A DNA stretch of 64,000 nt from Heterotrichella gracilis (GCA_032358255.1 JAULBX010002667.1:80383-144382), one strand, 5' to 3'; numbered from the stretch's first letter, positions 39,566 through 54,335 are shown. Made by a program: numbers and translations. The notes: generated by a model not told the origin, from the sequence alone.

Positions 39566-42500
39566 CTATGCCCCCAAGCACATCATCAGTGTCTGTCCTG
39601 AGAGCAGGTTGACCCCAAAATGAGGGGCTGCTTTGGCTAGCTTCTTGCCCAGAGGGCACATTGCACAGCCCTTGGTGGGGTGGCAGCTGCCCAGGCAATC
39701 CAGGAACAGAGGGCAGCTGTTGCACTGAGTTACTGCATTGCCCTTGCCATCACTTGCCTTGGATCCAAAGAAGTCTTGTGCACAGCTGGTGCAGCCCTTG
39801 CCATCCACGCACTGTGCGCAGCCGGTGGGGCAGGGGGCGCAGGTGGTGGGTGTACCTGGCATCTTGTAGTACCCCTTGGGGCAGGTCTTGCAGCCCTGTC
39901 ATGCACAGGCATCATGTCAAATTGATGGCGTTTACTACGCAACCCTGCATGCATCCTAACACAATACTGTCTGGGATCTGATACTATCTTCCGTAGTATG
40001 TATTCCACAATCCACACATAACAGCAAAGGGTGCTACCAAGCTGCAAGGCCAATCAATGGTTGGACAGCGTACCTTGACAATATCGCAGTCGGTGCAGCC
40101 CACGCCTAGCACAGAGCACTTGGTGCAGGTGGGGGGATCATATCTGCTCGTGTTGGCTTTGTTGGTTGTTCTAGGGATGTGCACATATCCCTCAGGGCAT
40201 TTGCTGCAGCCCTTGCCATCCACACATCCCCGCGCGGTGCAATCCGCCGCTGTGGTGGTTGGTGACGCAGGGGACATGTTGCAGGGCAGGCACAAGGTGT
40301 GACTAGCGTCCCACCTGCAATTGCACATGCACGGAAATGGTTGGTATGCCTGCATTGCAATGTTGTGGCGTCATTATGGCGAGAAATTGCGAATATGGAT
40401 AAGTACTAGACAGGCTTGCAAGCTGACACCAATTTATATGTGTAATTTGCCCACATAATAATCCACCATATAGTACCGTACTCAAACCAGAAACATGTCC
40501 ATAGACATCGCATAGCATTTTAACCAGAGCCAGGGTTTATTGTTCAGTGCAGCGGCCTCCACACAGTCTGTTAATCCATTGTAATACAGTCACAACACCC
40601 AGCCAAGGCAGCCATGTGCACACAGCAGCAGGGAGCACTGCATGTTCAAGCACCGACACAAATACTTTGAGCACTCACTTGTAGTACCCTGGCTTGCAGG
40701 AAGTGCAGCCAATTGCCTGGGTGCAAGTAGCACAGCCATCTGTCTTTTGGTAGCCAGGGGGGAAAGCCAACCCATCAAGGTTGTCAGCTGAGAAGGTTCT
40801 GCATGTGGCGCATGATGAGTAGGTGCTCTGGACGTTCACTTGCCATGGCGAACCCTGGCCTGGAAGGAGGTAGTAGCCGGCCTGCAGCGGGGTTGGGAGT
40901 AGTTAGAGGTTGTTGGGTAGAGCTGTTAACATAGCCAGCAAGGTATGCTGCCTGGTTAATTGCTAGCATTCATAGCTGAGGTATGCATTCTAACAATTTG
41001 AGACAGCTCATGCAAGTGTTTTCCCTGATAGAATTTAAGCTTACCGTAGTAAGAAATACATTCCTATAAAGAAATAAGGAATTAACGTTGATACATGCTC
41101 AATCGCATTCGAATAAATGTTTATAGAATGTCCAGATAGCACACTTCTTGTTGTTCATAGATCACAGACCATCCTTGTACTTCAGATGGATTTAAATATA
41201 ATTACTCGGGTGTTCACTGCTGTTTGACTGTTACAATACACATTCCAATTGCCGGGTACATGCCATCGACTTGTAACCTTGTGTTCCTGCAATCTCATCA
41301 GCACTGGTGGATATCTCCGGATAAAATAATGGGTATGAACCCTTGCTACACTGCAGTGTATGCACACCTTGCATTTGAGGCACCCCTTGCCTGCTACACA
41401 AGCACCAACACAGCTGTCAGGGCACTGCACGCACACGTTGATACTGGTGCTGCCCTGTAGGTCTGGCTCCTGCACATTCACATGCAGCAGTCAGCCATTG
41501 ACCTATTGAAGGCACCTCGTCTGTTGAGTCAGTGTTGACACATTGGTTTGTTGCCGCAACCAACAGCCTTCAATGTGCGCATGTGCGTGCCGTGGCAGCC
41601 TTGCTTGCAAAATGAGCTTAATATTGTAGGTGGCAACTGCTACTAAACGACAGGCAGTGCGCAAAATTCTTACCATACTGGATTTACAGATACACAAGGT
41701 AGCTGCACCAGGCCAGGATGGCTGTGCGACCAGTGTGAATGCATCACAGGCATGAGCTGCATCGTACCTTTTTTAGGAAGTAGCCCCCCTTGCACGACGT
41801 GCACCCCTTGGCATCTGACTTCGCACAATTGAGGTTGGTGATAGCAATACAGCGCACAGTAAAGAGATCCTGATAATATTGTAGAAAATAGCTATAGTAA
41901 CTATTGCCTTGGGAAAGGTACCCCGGCTTGCAGGCTGTGCATCCCTTATTGTAGTCACAATTTGCGCAATTGGGGGGGCACGTTTCCAGGTGGACCGGAC
42001 CATATGGATAGTCTTCTTCCACCCAGAAGCACCCCTTGGGTGTCTCGTCTTCAGTCACGGATGTGCACTTGTAGCCATCGCAAGCAGAGCAGCAAGAGCC
42101 AAACTGCACATGGAGGCGGTTTGGTTTCAGTGACGATGAAGCATATGGGATGCCTTGCTAGTCTGCTGCATGTCCACTGCAAGCGCGCCGCATGTCTTGG
42201 TTGCAGCACTCATCATATTGGATGCCTTTGCTAGGCTGCTGAATCCCACTGCAATTACTCATTTATTTATATATTTCCTTATTCAATGCTTATTTACTTA
42301 TGTATCTATTCCATTGCAAGTGTGGGGGTCTTGGTTGCAGCACTCACCATATCTCTACAGTTGTAGCAGCCTGCTGGGGTGGTCCATTCCACGTCGTTTT
42401 CCCCACTGTCCTGGTAACTGAGTCCATGATGCTGTTCAGGTAGCCAAATCAGGCCCTTAGGGCATTTGAAGCAGCCTGTCCGGGCGTTCCAGTCATCGCA

Positions 42501-45500
42501 GCTGCTGCTGACGCAGATGCCCTGGGAGTGTTGGTAACCAGAGATGTAGGGGGTGGACAGGGAGTTGCCTTTGGCTTGAAAAAGCTTGCCGCCCGCCTTG
42601 CATGTTATGCAGCCCTTCTCTGGCTTGGCGGTTGCACACAGGCTGGTGTCAACCGCGCACGTCTTCAGGCCAGCCAGGGAGGGGTAGACCTGGCTAAAAT
42701 TGGCGGCAGTGGCTGAAAAGGAGTTGGCTGCATAAGAATGACAATGTGGGAGAGACTCGTCAGCTGAAGTGCACGTCAGGTAGACTCAACATTGCAACGT
42801 CTAGTGCTCTATAGAGATGGCACGAATTCTACCGAAGAGGTGCACACATGTTTGCTGGAGATGCAGCTCCCGTTTGGACACAAGGAGAAGGCATCTTGCA
42901 TGCATCAATCGATAGTGGCACTGATCTTACTAAATATGCAAATTTGGTGATGCAACTATGTGGTGGAAATCCATTGAATGACCATAAATGATGGTAACGT
43001 GGTGACTCACCTTTGTTGGGTGACCACGCTTCAAACAACGACAATGTATACAAATTCCTCAATTAAAAGTTTAAGTTGTTCCTCCCCATAATGACAAGCA
43101 GGTATCCTCACCTGGGCAGGTGCTGCTGCATCCAGTTTTCCAATTGCACTCCTTGCATCCCAGCACCTCCTGGCAGCTGCGGCACGCATGGGACCCTAGG
43201 AAATTCTTGACATCACGCACCAGCAGGAAGTTCTTCGGGCAGGAGGTGCAGCCCTTAATAGGGTCGCACTTGGCACACCTGTGGCAAAACCACACAATGG
43301 TAAATGAGACAGGACACCCTTGAGTGGGTCAACCTCAGGCCATCCAATACTGCAGCATTGAAAGCATTTGCCATATTCCTTGGTTGATCATGTGTCCATA
43401 CAACTTTGTATACAACTCTTCCTGCCCACCCTGTACAAGTCTTTTGCCCTGCAAACTGCAACAAAAAGCCACTCACCTGCCGTAGTCTGCACAGCTCTTG
43501 CACTGCGTGTTGGCCAGGTTGAGTGGCAGGCTGTGTGATGCCCCGCTTATCCTCATGCCTGCAGTGGGCTGGTACATCATGTAGCCCTGGTTGCATTGCG
43601 TACATGTTCCACTGGGGGCAACCCGCCTGTACAGGAGGAATTCGATCTATGTACTAAGCCTGCGCGCATCTCAATCCTGAATGCGTCCTAGGCACAACAG
43701 TCTCAACCCCTCCAGCAATACTCATGCTGGCCTAGCTTTGCAAGCAGTGCACTCAATCTACTCCTCAGTGGGTGCTGCGCTTGCAGTATGGCATAAATCA
43801 ATGGTGCGCACTCACTTGCAGGCTGCCTTGGTCGAGGGAAGCATGGAAAAGCAGGTACGTGTAGAGATGGGCACCTTAGGGTCCAAGCTGAACCCTAGGT
43901 ACTTGCCAGCAGGGCAGGAAGTACAGCCAACACTGTCCTTGCAAGCAGTAGCGCTGCAGCCCAGCTTGGAGCAGGGCATGCAGGAGAAACCTGGGCAAGG
44001 ATGTAACCATCATTAATGTATGCGAATAATTGCACTATCCTTGCACATACCGTCACTAACCACCATTGACACAAGTGTTTGACAACATGGTGCTGCAAGA
44101 AGGGACCACCACTACAGTATTATGATGGGGTATCAGCTAGCTGCACTTTCAAATCACTTCCAGTTAGTCTCAACAAGCTTTCATGGCTGCAGTTGCAATA
44201 TCGTATTCTGCCCTCCTTGCTTGTACTGCATGGCATTTGTAATAAAGTAAGTTTTGCATTTTTGCAACATTCTTCCAGTTTAAAGACAAATTAGCCCGGA
44301 TGGCATTTGTGCGACATTACAATTTCCTTCCACCCCCTGATACCTGTTGAGTAAGCAGTAAAGCTCCCTTTAGGCCCCATGGGTATGCTGTTGTTTGCCT
44401 GAAGGGCACGAGCGTTGTAGTAATATGCGTTTAGCACCCTGGAGGTCTCTGTAAATAGGGGGTCACAAGGGAAACATGAGAATGGGACAGTAGCGGCCAA
44501 GGGGCAGATGTGAGAGGAAGGACATGTCAAGCGTAATAGCGTTTTCAAGCGTAATAGCGTTTTCAGGCTTACACCAATAAAGAGGTGCCTGGTAAAGATG
44601 CACATGTGGCACTTTTGCTTGCGGGGCATGGGACAACAAAATGCACAGGCAGGACACCCTTTAAAGGTGCAGCATGTAAGCTAAATACACGCCCATGTTG
44701 CTACTGACAGTAACATCTATGACCTATAGCAATACATATACCTAGGTCATGTAACAGTTGTTAGCAAGGGGCTGTACACACATAGCTGGTTGCACACCTC
44801 TGTGCTGACTTGCAGGCATAAAATATACACAGATAGATAACACGCATGATAAATTTTGGTATTGAACACCCAGGTACGTGACACGCACGCACAGGGTATC
44901 CCTCTGTGGTTACCTGCAGGGCATGTGGCACAGCCCAGGAAGTCAACCGCTGTGGCGCACCCCAGGGATGCGGGCTTCACGCAGCGCTGCACCCGTGCGT
45001 TGACTAGACCAGGGGGAGCATTGGCGTCATAAATTGCGGGGATGAGCTCCTGCATGAGAATGTCCCCATCTGCGCATCGGCTGCAGCCAAGACCTGCAAG
45101 GGAACGGTAAATGATTGCAATCTTGGCTGCCGCTGATGCAAAATTGGTGGAATGGTAAGACATAGTGAGAGTGGGTGGGAGTAATTCCCATCTCTTTGCT
45201 AAAGCTATGTATTCACCCACTGGTGCTCAAATTTGAAGAATGGCTTTCTCTGAACACAAGTCAGTGGTGGTCCCTGTCTCGAGGCCTACGGGCTAGGCAC
45301 TCATTAAGGCCCATGTCACAACTACAATTCCGACGTCGACGTCTTTTAGGTCATGAGCGGATGGCCTGGGCAGGGTTTATGGGTGCGGTGCGCACCTGGC
45401 ATGCAACGTAAGTCGCTGGGGCAGTGCAAGTCCTTGCTGCAGCTGAAGCACTTGGACCACATCTCAGACGAAGCACCGTGCTTGTCAGTGCCGATCAGTG

Positions 45501-45978
45501 TGTACCCGGACTGGCACCTGCAGAGTACCAAGGGTTCAGGGGGTGCAGCAAGTCCCGGGGGTTAACCAATTGAAGGGGTGGTAATTGCCAAATTGGGTGA
45601 AGGTTATGTAACCAATCGGCCAGCACTAGTGCATCCTGCTATTTCTTGTTGGAACAGTGCTGGTGCCTGATGGTGTGCTGGATGATGCAACAGCAGGATA
45701 CTAATTCGCACATGCTGGATTGCATGCAAGTAAGTAAGCACTTCCTTGCACCCAAAGCTATGATAGGTTGCAGTGTAGTCGTCCAATGCACAGCCTTACT
45801 TGCCACAGATGCCATTGCTGCCTTTCAAGCACTCTGCACAGCCACCTCCCCCGGCTATGCAGGTGGCTGCAGCAAGGACCCTCCACCCTGCACCACCTTG
45901 AAGCCCATTTCCAGCATCTAGCTGAGCGTGGCCCACAATCAGGAGCAGCAGCAAGCCTGGATAATTGCAAGCAGACAT
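39566..45978 (-). CDS. CxxC-repeat secreted protein A (furin/GF-receptor-like Cys-rich repeats)
   Basis: Thirteen exons (45978-45800, 45517-45396, 45093-44914, 44448-44344, 43990-43816, 43626-43477, 43278-43112, 42727-42348, 42103-41768, 41469-41368, 40881-40679, 40314-40074, 39895-39566) join in phase to 889 residues. Exon 1 is a signal peptide (PGLLLLLIVGHA) followed by GGAGWRVLAAATC. The rest is a chain of short modules with CxxC and GCxxC pairs, e.g. GCTSCPAGKYLGF, GCTSCPKNFLL, CVDGKGCTSC, GCTACKPGYL. No transmembrane segment or GPI-like tail is visible at the C-terminus (MMCLGA), so it is probably secreted. It resembles growth-factor-receptor Cys-rich or furin-like repeats and, in composition, Giardia variant surface proteins; homology to either is not claimed. 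Exon 8 carries a segment different from B and C. The gene is head to head with B. Confidence 0.82.
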
Positions 45979-47643
45979 ATATTACTGGACATCCAATTAT
46001 GCAGCGATCAACGATGGAGCTTTGAAACCCATAGGCAACACGCTGGGACAGGGGCAGCATCCTGCAGCGGAGGTGTGGCAGAGCATGCGTGCCCATATTA
46101 TGCAAAAATAAGCGGTTTGCAAAAAGAAAGACAATCCAAGAAAATCTGTCCATATTAAAAGTAAAAAATGAATTGCCCATTTACTGCTAGTCTGCAGCAA
46201 GTCTTTGACTAAAAGCTGCCCTCCTTGACTAAACAGCACGCAACAACCAAAATTTAATTTGCCCTGTCCTCACACGCCTGCCGCAGAGATGCTACAATTT
46301 TTTCGTATCCGTACTTTTCCAAATCCCCAGTCCCCAACTGCAGTGTTTTCGCCCACTGCGGCTCATTTCTTGATGTCTATGCGTCAGCATAGAAATTCGC
46401 ATCACCTGCTACTAGTGTAGAGCTCCGCCTCCAGCCAGCTGTCATCTTGGCTAAAAGTCCTCTTTAGTGGGCGATTGTCAAACCTATTGTGGTAGATGTG
46501 TCGCGACGCTGCAGCAGCAAGCCAACCGGAGGAAACTTGCGAGTGGGCAGGCAATACATCCTGCGAGAAGTGCCGCATATGGCTGTAAGAGTCGCCTGCC
46601 TTCCCCTGCTAACCGCATGAGGTCATACGTAAAAGCACATGCATGCATGTAATGCATGCCATTGAGCAAGTTGTTTAAAATATATAAAGTACCATTCCTG
46701 CTATATGAGTGGTTAGAGGTAGAAAAAACGGCAATGACCTTTTCAGCGTCATGGAAGCGCCTGTTTAAGAGGGTCTGCCTTCTAGTGTTGACATCACAGT
46801 ACGTCGTTCAAACAGCGAATTCGAAGTGACGTCTCCGATATCGTATCTGTCGTCAGATACACGCAGTTGCAAGTTTGACACGGGGCGATAGGATCTTAGC
46901 AGCAAGCTTCATAATACCAGAGAACTGTGTATATTTAACCCAAGTTCATGCCAGTCGTGATTTTCTGTATAAAAGCTTCGGCCAAAGCTTTGTAGGCCTT
47001 GTGGCATCTGTGACATGCATGCATGCACTATCCTTGAATAGTCAGTCGACGGCTTGGCTTTTGGCCTGCTTGTCATCGTTCGTTCCATTTGGATGCACGT
47101 TTTCATCTGTCAAGTGCATTTTCACGGTTTAGGGGAGGTAGCCAGGTAGTGCAGGAGCCTTCAACTCCTGCCCTTTGGCATAGTGCAAGATTTGCGTTCA
47201 TACGCCCTACGCAGGAAGTAGACCGATGACAGCTGGCTGGAGGCGTAGCCATACACCAGGACTGGTACTGGTAGCAGGTGAGGCGTCCTTTTGATCCTCT
47301 GAAGCATACATAGAAACACTGCATTCTGCGCCACCGAAGGAGGCCCTTTTAAAGCTCCCCCCAATGTTGACCACCAGCCGTCGGTGCACGTGCTAGGGCC
47401 AAGGTGGCGCATATGTGTAAGTCCGCAGTGCGTTGTTGTTTACTCAGCGGTACCTTCCTACCGAGCTGGAAGCCTTTGCTAGGTCATGAAGGCCTAAGGT
47501 CACGGAGGGTTTCACTAGAATGGGCATTCGGAGGGACTGAAGTCACTTTTTCTTGCCAAATTAATATAGTTTTCACAACTCATGAGCTTGGCGTTGTTAG
47601 CCGCCGGCTGGTTGGTGAGATTTGACACAAATATGCCTGCCAG
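45979..47643. promoter_or_regulatory. Shared upstream region of Cys-rich pair A/B
   Basis: About 1.7 kb between divergent genes A and B. Much of it (about 46290-47300) matches 57540-58440 in the same order, for example TCGCCCACTG, GGGCGATTGTCAA, CCAGCCAGCTGTCATCTT and AGTAGACCGATGACAGCTG blocks. It should contain both promoters and probably a short 5' exon for each gene. Confidence 0.6.
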
Positions 47644-50600
47644 GCTTACTGCTGCTTCTGGTGGTTTGCCAAGCTCATCCGGATGCTGGAGTGGGGTTTG
47701 AGGTTGGCACAGGGCGGCGTGTGCTTGCTGCTACCACCTCCTGCGTGGCTGGAGGAGCTGGCTGTGCAGAATGCGCGCAAGACAATTACTTGAGCGATAT
47801 TGTTTGCGGCAAGTAGGGTTTTGCACTTCTTCACTGGGACTCCCAGTGGGAGGCTTGTATAGCTTGTACTGCAATCGGCCATGGGTCTACATACAAGCAC
47901 AGCAGTCAACATTCTGCTGACGAATCAAGGCAGTGTTACAACAAATACTTCGCTTTGAATGACGACTAGCAGATGAGAAAACAATTGTTGCTGTGACACC
48001 AGCTTTGGCATTACATCGCTTGCTTGAAGGGATTTGGCGCAGCCATGTCCTTGACTTACTTGACTTGCTGCGCTCACCGAATCCTTGTCTCCATTTCAAG
48101 ACAAGTAAAATGTGTCAAGGGATTTAAGGGAACAACTGTGCATTATCGTTGCTGTCCAGATAAAGTATACAAAAGGTCCAATCCTCCACATGCACAGGTG
48201 TCAGTCGGGGTACACACTGATCGGCGGCGGCTATCATGCTAAAGATGCTTATAATATGTGGTCCAAGTGCTTCAGCTGCAGCAAGGACCTGCATTGCCCA
48301 AGTGGAGCCTGCATGCCAGGTGCGCACCCTCAACTACATCCACCCCTGGCTTCCAACCAAGGGTGAAAAAGCAAAGAAAATTAAGCAACATGTCGACGGG
48401 GCGCTTCAAATCAATCAAATTTGCGTATGACCTGAACTACTTCAACGCTGCTCTTTGTGACATCCCCACTGGGGTGGGAATGTGAAGCAGTGATGGCCTG
48501 TGCTCATCTGGTTGTGTTTGTATTTGATCATCTGGTTGTATTGAGCATGTAGAAGCCCCAATTGCGTATGAAAGAAAGGGTTCACTCAACCTGCGCTTGA
48601 AAATCAGTGGTGAGCCATGTAGGGTTCCACTCACATGGATGCCCTGGTGTCTTGTCTTCTGTCTTTGAGCTGCAGCTGTACAGGTGCGGCCAAACCCTAC
48701 ACCCCCTTGGTGCATCCCTGTGAGCACACTTTGAAACTGCTCACAGCCCAGTTGCCCGGTCCCACCTCCTTGACAGGTATTGGCTGCAGCCGATGCACAG
48801 CCGGGAACATACTTATGGAGGAGGTCGTCCCTATTGGAGATGCTGATTCAAACACCGTGAAGGTGCAGCGCTGCGTGAACTCCAAATCCCTGGGATGCGC
48901 CATAGCGACTGATTTTCTGGGATGTGCCACATGCCCTAAAGGTGAGTGCAAATCAATGTGACTAATGTGACATACTGTGCAATTAATACTGTAAGCTCTC
49001 GGGTATATAATTCCTCTTGTGTATGTAATCACAGACCCTTGCATTGCTGGCTACAGAACTGATGTAGAACATGTTGACATGGATGCTAGGTCAACGTAGC
49101 AAATCTGCGCAGATTACAAAGATTGGCTTGTCGGGTTTTGTCGGCATCAAAATGGGCATGCATCTTTAGCAAGAACCAATAAAAGGAAATATCCTTTCCC
49201 TCAAGTGTGGGTCAATATGCGCCACTCGCTCCTGATATACTGAAGTACGTCCATTAGACCACCTGGCACCATGGGTAGCTATTAACATGGCATCCCCTTT
49301 ACGATCCCGGAGCCCTTGCCACAGGCACATCCCGGGTCATGGAGGCGTATTACCAAAATGTCCCCAATGCGAGACCGGAAGACATGCCCAGCATGGCGTT
49401 CTATACAACAGGTATGGGGGTATGAGAGGCATTGGGTAACTTGAAGTTGTACAAATGCTGTGCCATGCATGTGAATGCAAGCGCCACAAAGATGGATCAC
49501 TAGTGCTAGAAAAGAGTGGCAGCCATGGTGTGTGGGCTATCTTCACATAGATGTATGACATTGTTGTCATATGGACAAAGGTTTCATGTATTGTGGATTG
49601 CGGCTGTGCACCAATGCAGCACCAATATTGATGGGGAACCCAGACTGCCAGACATCACATGACGGCTCAATTCTTGCACAGGGTTTTCATGCTTGCCCTG
49701 CTCCAAGCTGGGATGTAGCGCTGCTGCCTGCAAGGACACAATTGGCTGCACCTCCTGTCCTGCTGGCAAGTACTTGGGGTTCAGTCAAAACCCTAAGGTG
49801 CCCATCTCCGTTCGGACCTGCGTCGCCACATCCCCCTCGATCAAGGCAAACTGCAAGTGAGAGCAAATCACTTACGTATTGTGTATCATGCTGCGGCACC
49901 CACGCATTGATTCAGTACGTCAAAAGGATTGCTGAAGGCTTGAGTCTGTTGTATTAAGGCTGCATTCAAAGTTTTGTACATGTGCTGGCCGGTAAGCAGT
50001 TTCTTGTTATTTTAATTTCTCATTGTTTCAGCAGATTCTTCTGTTTCTTCATTTTTATTCATTTATTATTCTAATGTCCTTATGTACAGGAAGTTGGCCT
50101 CTAGTGGAGCATGTGCTCAGTGCAAACCAGGCTACATGATGCATCAGCCCACCTCAGACCTGAACGACATGCCGAACAGCCTGCCACTCAACCTGGCCAA
50201 CATTCAGTGCAAGAGCTGCGCAAAATATGGCAGGTAAGTGGCGCTGTAATGCATGTGTGTAGGTGTGGCTTACTGGGCAGTACGGGCTGCGCCAGGCTGG
50301 ACGACATTATTGTAAGCACATGCCAGTGGGAATGTCACATGATGATCGTCACAGCCAGCTTGACAATGTGCACGTGCTGTGCAAAGTGTCATCTGTTCAC
50401 CACAAAAGTGAAAAGTGCTGCTGTTGCAACCCCTGGAAATGATTGTTGTGTATCTCATCCACAGTCGACCGTGATCGCTGCAATGCTTCAGGTTGACTTT
50501 TTTTAAGAGCTAGATTTTTGTATCAAACTGTTTGCTCAACACTTGTGTGGTGTTGCTGCAGTTGTGCTGAGTGCGACTCTTTGAAGGGATGCACCTCCTG

Positions 50601-53600
50601 CCCCAAGAACCTCCTGCTGCTGCGTGACCTCAACAATAACCTGGGGTCCCAGGTGTGCCGCAGCTGCCAGGAGGTGCTGGGATGCAAGGAGTGCAATGGC
50701 AAAACAGGCTGCACCAGCAAGTGCCCAGGTGAGGAAAACCTTTCATTTATGACAAGGAGGAACATCAGCTGCCCATGAAGAACATCACCGAAATAGAGTA
50801 TATATTGTTGTTCTGTTCTCATGGGAGGCATGTCATTAAATGAATCAACGCTAGTATGTTTCTCATGTTGTTGTTCTTGATAGGCGCAGTGTGCATAGAG
50901 TTATGATGACCTTGATTCAGGCCATTGAGTGGCATTCAATATATCTTAGTATTTCACGAGGCCAACCTTGAAACATGGCCCAGGCTGGTATTTAAATTTA
51001 TACATTGATAACTCGCCATCCCCCAGGATGGCATCATTTAGCACATCCATGATCACTGCAACATCTGCAATATATCACCTTGTGCACACATGCACATGCA
51101 AAGCGCCTTGCTGCTGTCTCATTGTCTAAAGAGACCTAACTCCTTTTCAAGGACATACCCCATACCTTTGAAATAAGCATAACATACATTGCAGATATGC
51201 CTGGGGTGCTGATTAGCTACTTTTTTTGTTGACACATGTCCAACCTCGTGCAGCCAACGCCTTTTCAGCCACCGTCGCCAATTCTGAATACTCTTCCCTG
51301 GCTGGCCTGAAGGCATGCGCGCCCCGCCCCATTGGCAACAGCCTGTGTGCAAAACCAAAACCAGAAACTGGCTGCACGGCATGCAAGGCGGGTAGCAAGC
51401 TGATTGACTACCACCCATCCACCCCATACATCTCTGGCTACCGAGGCACCCCCCAGAAAATGTGCAAGAGGTGCAATGGCTGTGCGACTTGCAACTCCAA
51501 AGGCTGTCTCACGTGCGCCAAGGGCTCCTACCTCAGGACCCTAGATGACAATGACAATGGCACACCGTCTACACCGTCCTGCAGCACCTGCAGTGGATTG
51601 GTGAGTGGTGCTTGGTGTTGGTATGTGGCTAAGAATGGTGGCAGGCTGGGTGGAATAATTGCCTGTGCATCCAGTGGCACTTGCAGTAAATGTGCATATG
51701 CTTAGCAAGGCACCGCAATTGCATCTTAGTTGCTGACACCACCCCCTTTTGTGTCCATGTGCAGTTTGGCAGTGGCTGCTCCACATGCAACGCCAATATT
51801 GGCTGCACATCCTTGCCACCCAAGGGGTACTACAAGGTGAAAGATGATGGCGGTTCGCTCCACATGCAAAAGTGCCCCTCCAACTGTGCCAAGTGCGAGT
51901 GCAACAAGGGGTGCACAGCCTGCAAGCCAGGGTACCTCTACCAAGGCGGGAGCAGTGATAGTAACTTTAACTCTGCTGCAAATGGGCACTGCATAGCTGT
52001 GTCCAGACTCAATTGCGCCAAGTCTGGTGCTAAGGGGTGCACATCATGCAAGAGGGGATACTTTTTAAAGAAGGTGCGATGCATGCCATGCACTGCGATG
52101 CGTGCATCCAAGCTGTTAGACCTGTCATTAGAGCAGGCAAATCCCTGGGTACCATCATGGCAACATTTCACAGAGCATGCCACCCTCAGCTTGCGATACC
52201 TCCCATGCGTATGGATTCAAGTGCAAGACTGCCAGTTACCGTGGCACGTGAAGCATCTGCAGATTTCCATAGCTCTGTTGACATCAGCATCCAATATGTC
52301 AACCAAGGTGCCTTCAAATGTTGACAATGCTGAATGATGCATGTGCATGCATGTCAATGGCTGACTGGTGCGCCCACTTGAGCGGGAGCCATACAAGCTA
52401 AAGCTAAAAGCTTTTACCGAAAGGGCAGCATCAGGAAATGCCTGCAGTGCCCGCTGGTTTATATTTGCAAGCACTGTGAGTCTGCCACGAGGTGCATATG
52501 CAAACACACAAGGCTCTTGTTAACAGCGTCTAATGCGTGAAATCTGTCCCGTATCCTTGGGTGCATCCCTGAATCTGACTGCTGTATGCGCACGTGCAGG
52601 AGCCATTCTACAAGGGCAGCATCAACGTGTGCGTACAGTGCCCTGCCGGCTGTGCCAGCGCTTGTGTGCCTGGCAAGGGGTGCCTCAAATGCAAGGTGTA
52701 CTATGCAGTGGTGGACAGGTCATGAGTCATGACCCACTGTGTTGCCTTTTGTCTCCCAGTGCTGGTCAGGTTTTTATGGGCATGGTTCATCATTAGCCTT
52801 ATCTGTATGTTGTTAAAATTGGATGACATGGGCAAAAAGCATGAATACGCCTGTTTACCAGAAAGTTGCTACGCATCTTGCAGGCCATGGAAATAAAGAA
52901 ATAAATAAGTGCAGGCCATGGCAGTTACCAATAAATTTGCATTGTCGATCGCATTGCAGGCCGGATACTATGCCAATCCAGACCAGGCTTCGCCATGGCA
53001 AGTGGACTACAGCAGCACTTATTCATCGTGCAACACATGCAAATCGTCGTCACAATTCTCATCTGACATGCTAGACAGTCTTGGAGGGTTGAATTTCCCC
53101 TCCGGCTTCCAAAAGACGGATGGCTGTGCCGCTTGCATCGAGGACAAGGGCTGCACTTCCTGCAAGCCAGGGTATTACAAGTGAGTGCGGCCAGTGAGAG
53201 CGTTTGGGCTTCAGCATGTAGTGTCAATGATCTGGTGTCACACATTTGGCTGGTGTGTGCGTGATTGTATTGGATGAACATGCTTAGTTTATGTGGAAAC
53301 ATTGCAATGAATGCACAGCTTCATGCTAGGGCTTTCTATGGTACAGCTGGCCAGCCTGTCCTTGACTTGTCAGATGCGGCCTTTATTGCCGGAAAGATAC
53401 TAGTGCTGCAATGCATGCGGTATGATATGAACCAATGTCCCGCACATGCAACTGTAGGTGGGCCTCATATTATACCCTGTGCCTTCCCTGCAACTCATCC
53501 CCTGATGCGCCAACCACCACAGCAGCAGACTGCGTGGCGCGAGGCTGTGTGGATGGCAAGGGTTGCAGCAAGTGCCCGCCGGGATACGTGAAAACCCCCA

Positions 53601-54335
53601 GAACCCCTAGCGACGGCTGCACCAAGTGCACTGTGAAAGGCATGGGCTGCACCAACTGCAATGCCAAGGTGTGTATCGCTGACCAATGATATGACCAGCA
53701 GCTTGGGGAAGCGATTTGCTGTTATGTATGGATACGATGGTCTGATTCTGACGTTTTTCAAAGTACGTGGATCCTAGATCCTCAACGCGTCACTAGTTCA
53801 TACTTTATTTCACATTGCGGGGTGAATTTCACTTCAGCGCTGAAATTGATAATAGGGAAGCTGTCACTGAATTGCTGAATATGGTTTCCCGGCTGGTTAA
53901 CCTGTATGCACCCCATGCTACGGTTGATCCCTTAGGCTTCATCTGCACTTGTAATGGGAATACTTTAAGCCCACTGCATGCAATTAACCCAAGGCCTATG
54001 CTTGCCAGGGCTGCAAGACCTGTCCCAAGGGGTACTACAAGATGCCAGGCACACCCACCACCTGCGCCCCCTGCCCCACCGGCTGCGCAACGTGCGTGGA
54101 TGGCAAGGGCTGCACCAGCTGTGCACCAGACTTCTTTGGATCATTGTTGGGCTGGGATGATAATGACAATGCAGAGACTCAGTGCAACAGCTGCCCTCTG
54201 TTCCTTGACTGCCAGGGCTGCCACCCCGCTAAAGGCTGCACTGCGTGCCCTCCGGGAAAGAAGCTAGATGCAGCCTATAACTACCAGCAAATTGCTGACC
54301 CGGGGCAATACGTGATGATGTGCGTGCCAGCATAG
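47644..54335 (+). CDS. CxxC-repeat secreted protein B
   Basis: Thirteen visible exons, matching gene A one for one: 47644-47812, 48198-48319, 48777-48941, 49325-49411, 49682-49856, 50090-50233, 50562-50728, 51254-51600, 51765-52073, 52600-52695, 52960-53180, 53458-53668, 54009-54335; about 846 residues from the first visible exon. All phases agree. Exon 1 encodes a hydrophobic core LLLLLVVCQA but has no in-frame ATG; an AG just before GCTTACTGCTG suggests the Met lies in a short upstream exon. Modules include CFSCSKDLHCPS, GCTSCPAGKYLGF, CRSCQEVLGCKECNGKTGC, CNGCATCNSKGCLTC, CPSNCAKCECNKGCTACKPGYL and CVDGKGCSKCPPGYV. It ends MMCVPA. No frame break was found. Role inferred: extracellular matrix, adhesion or surface coat; nothing in the sequence decides between them. 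Confidence 0.8.
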
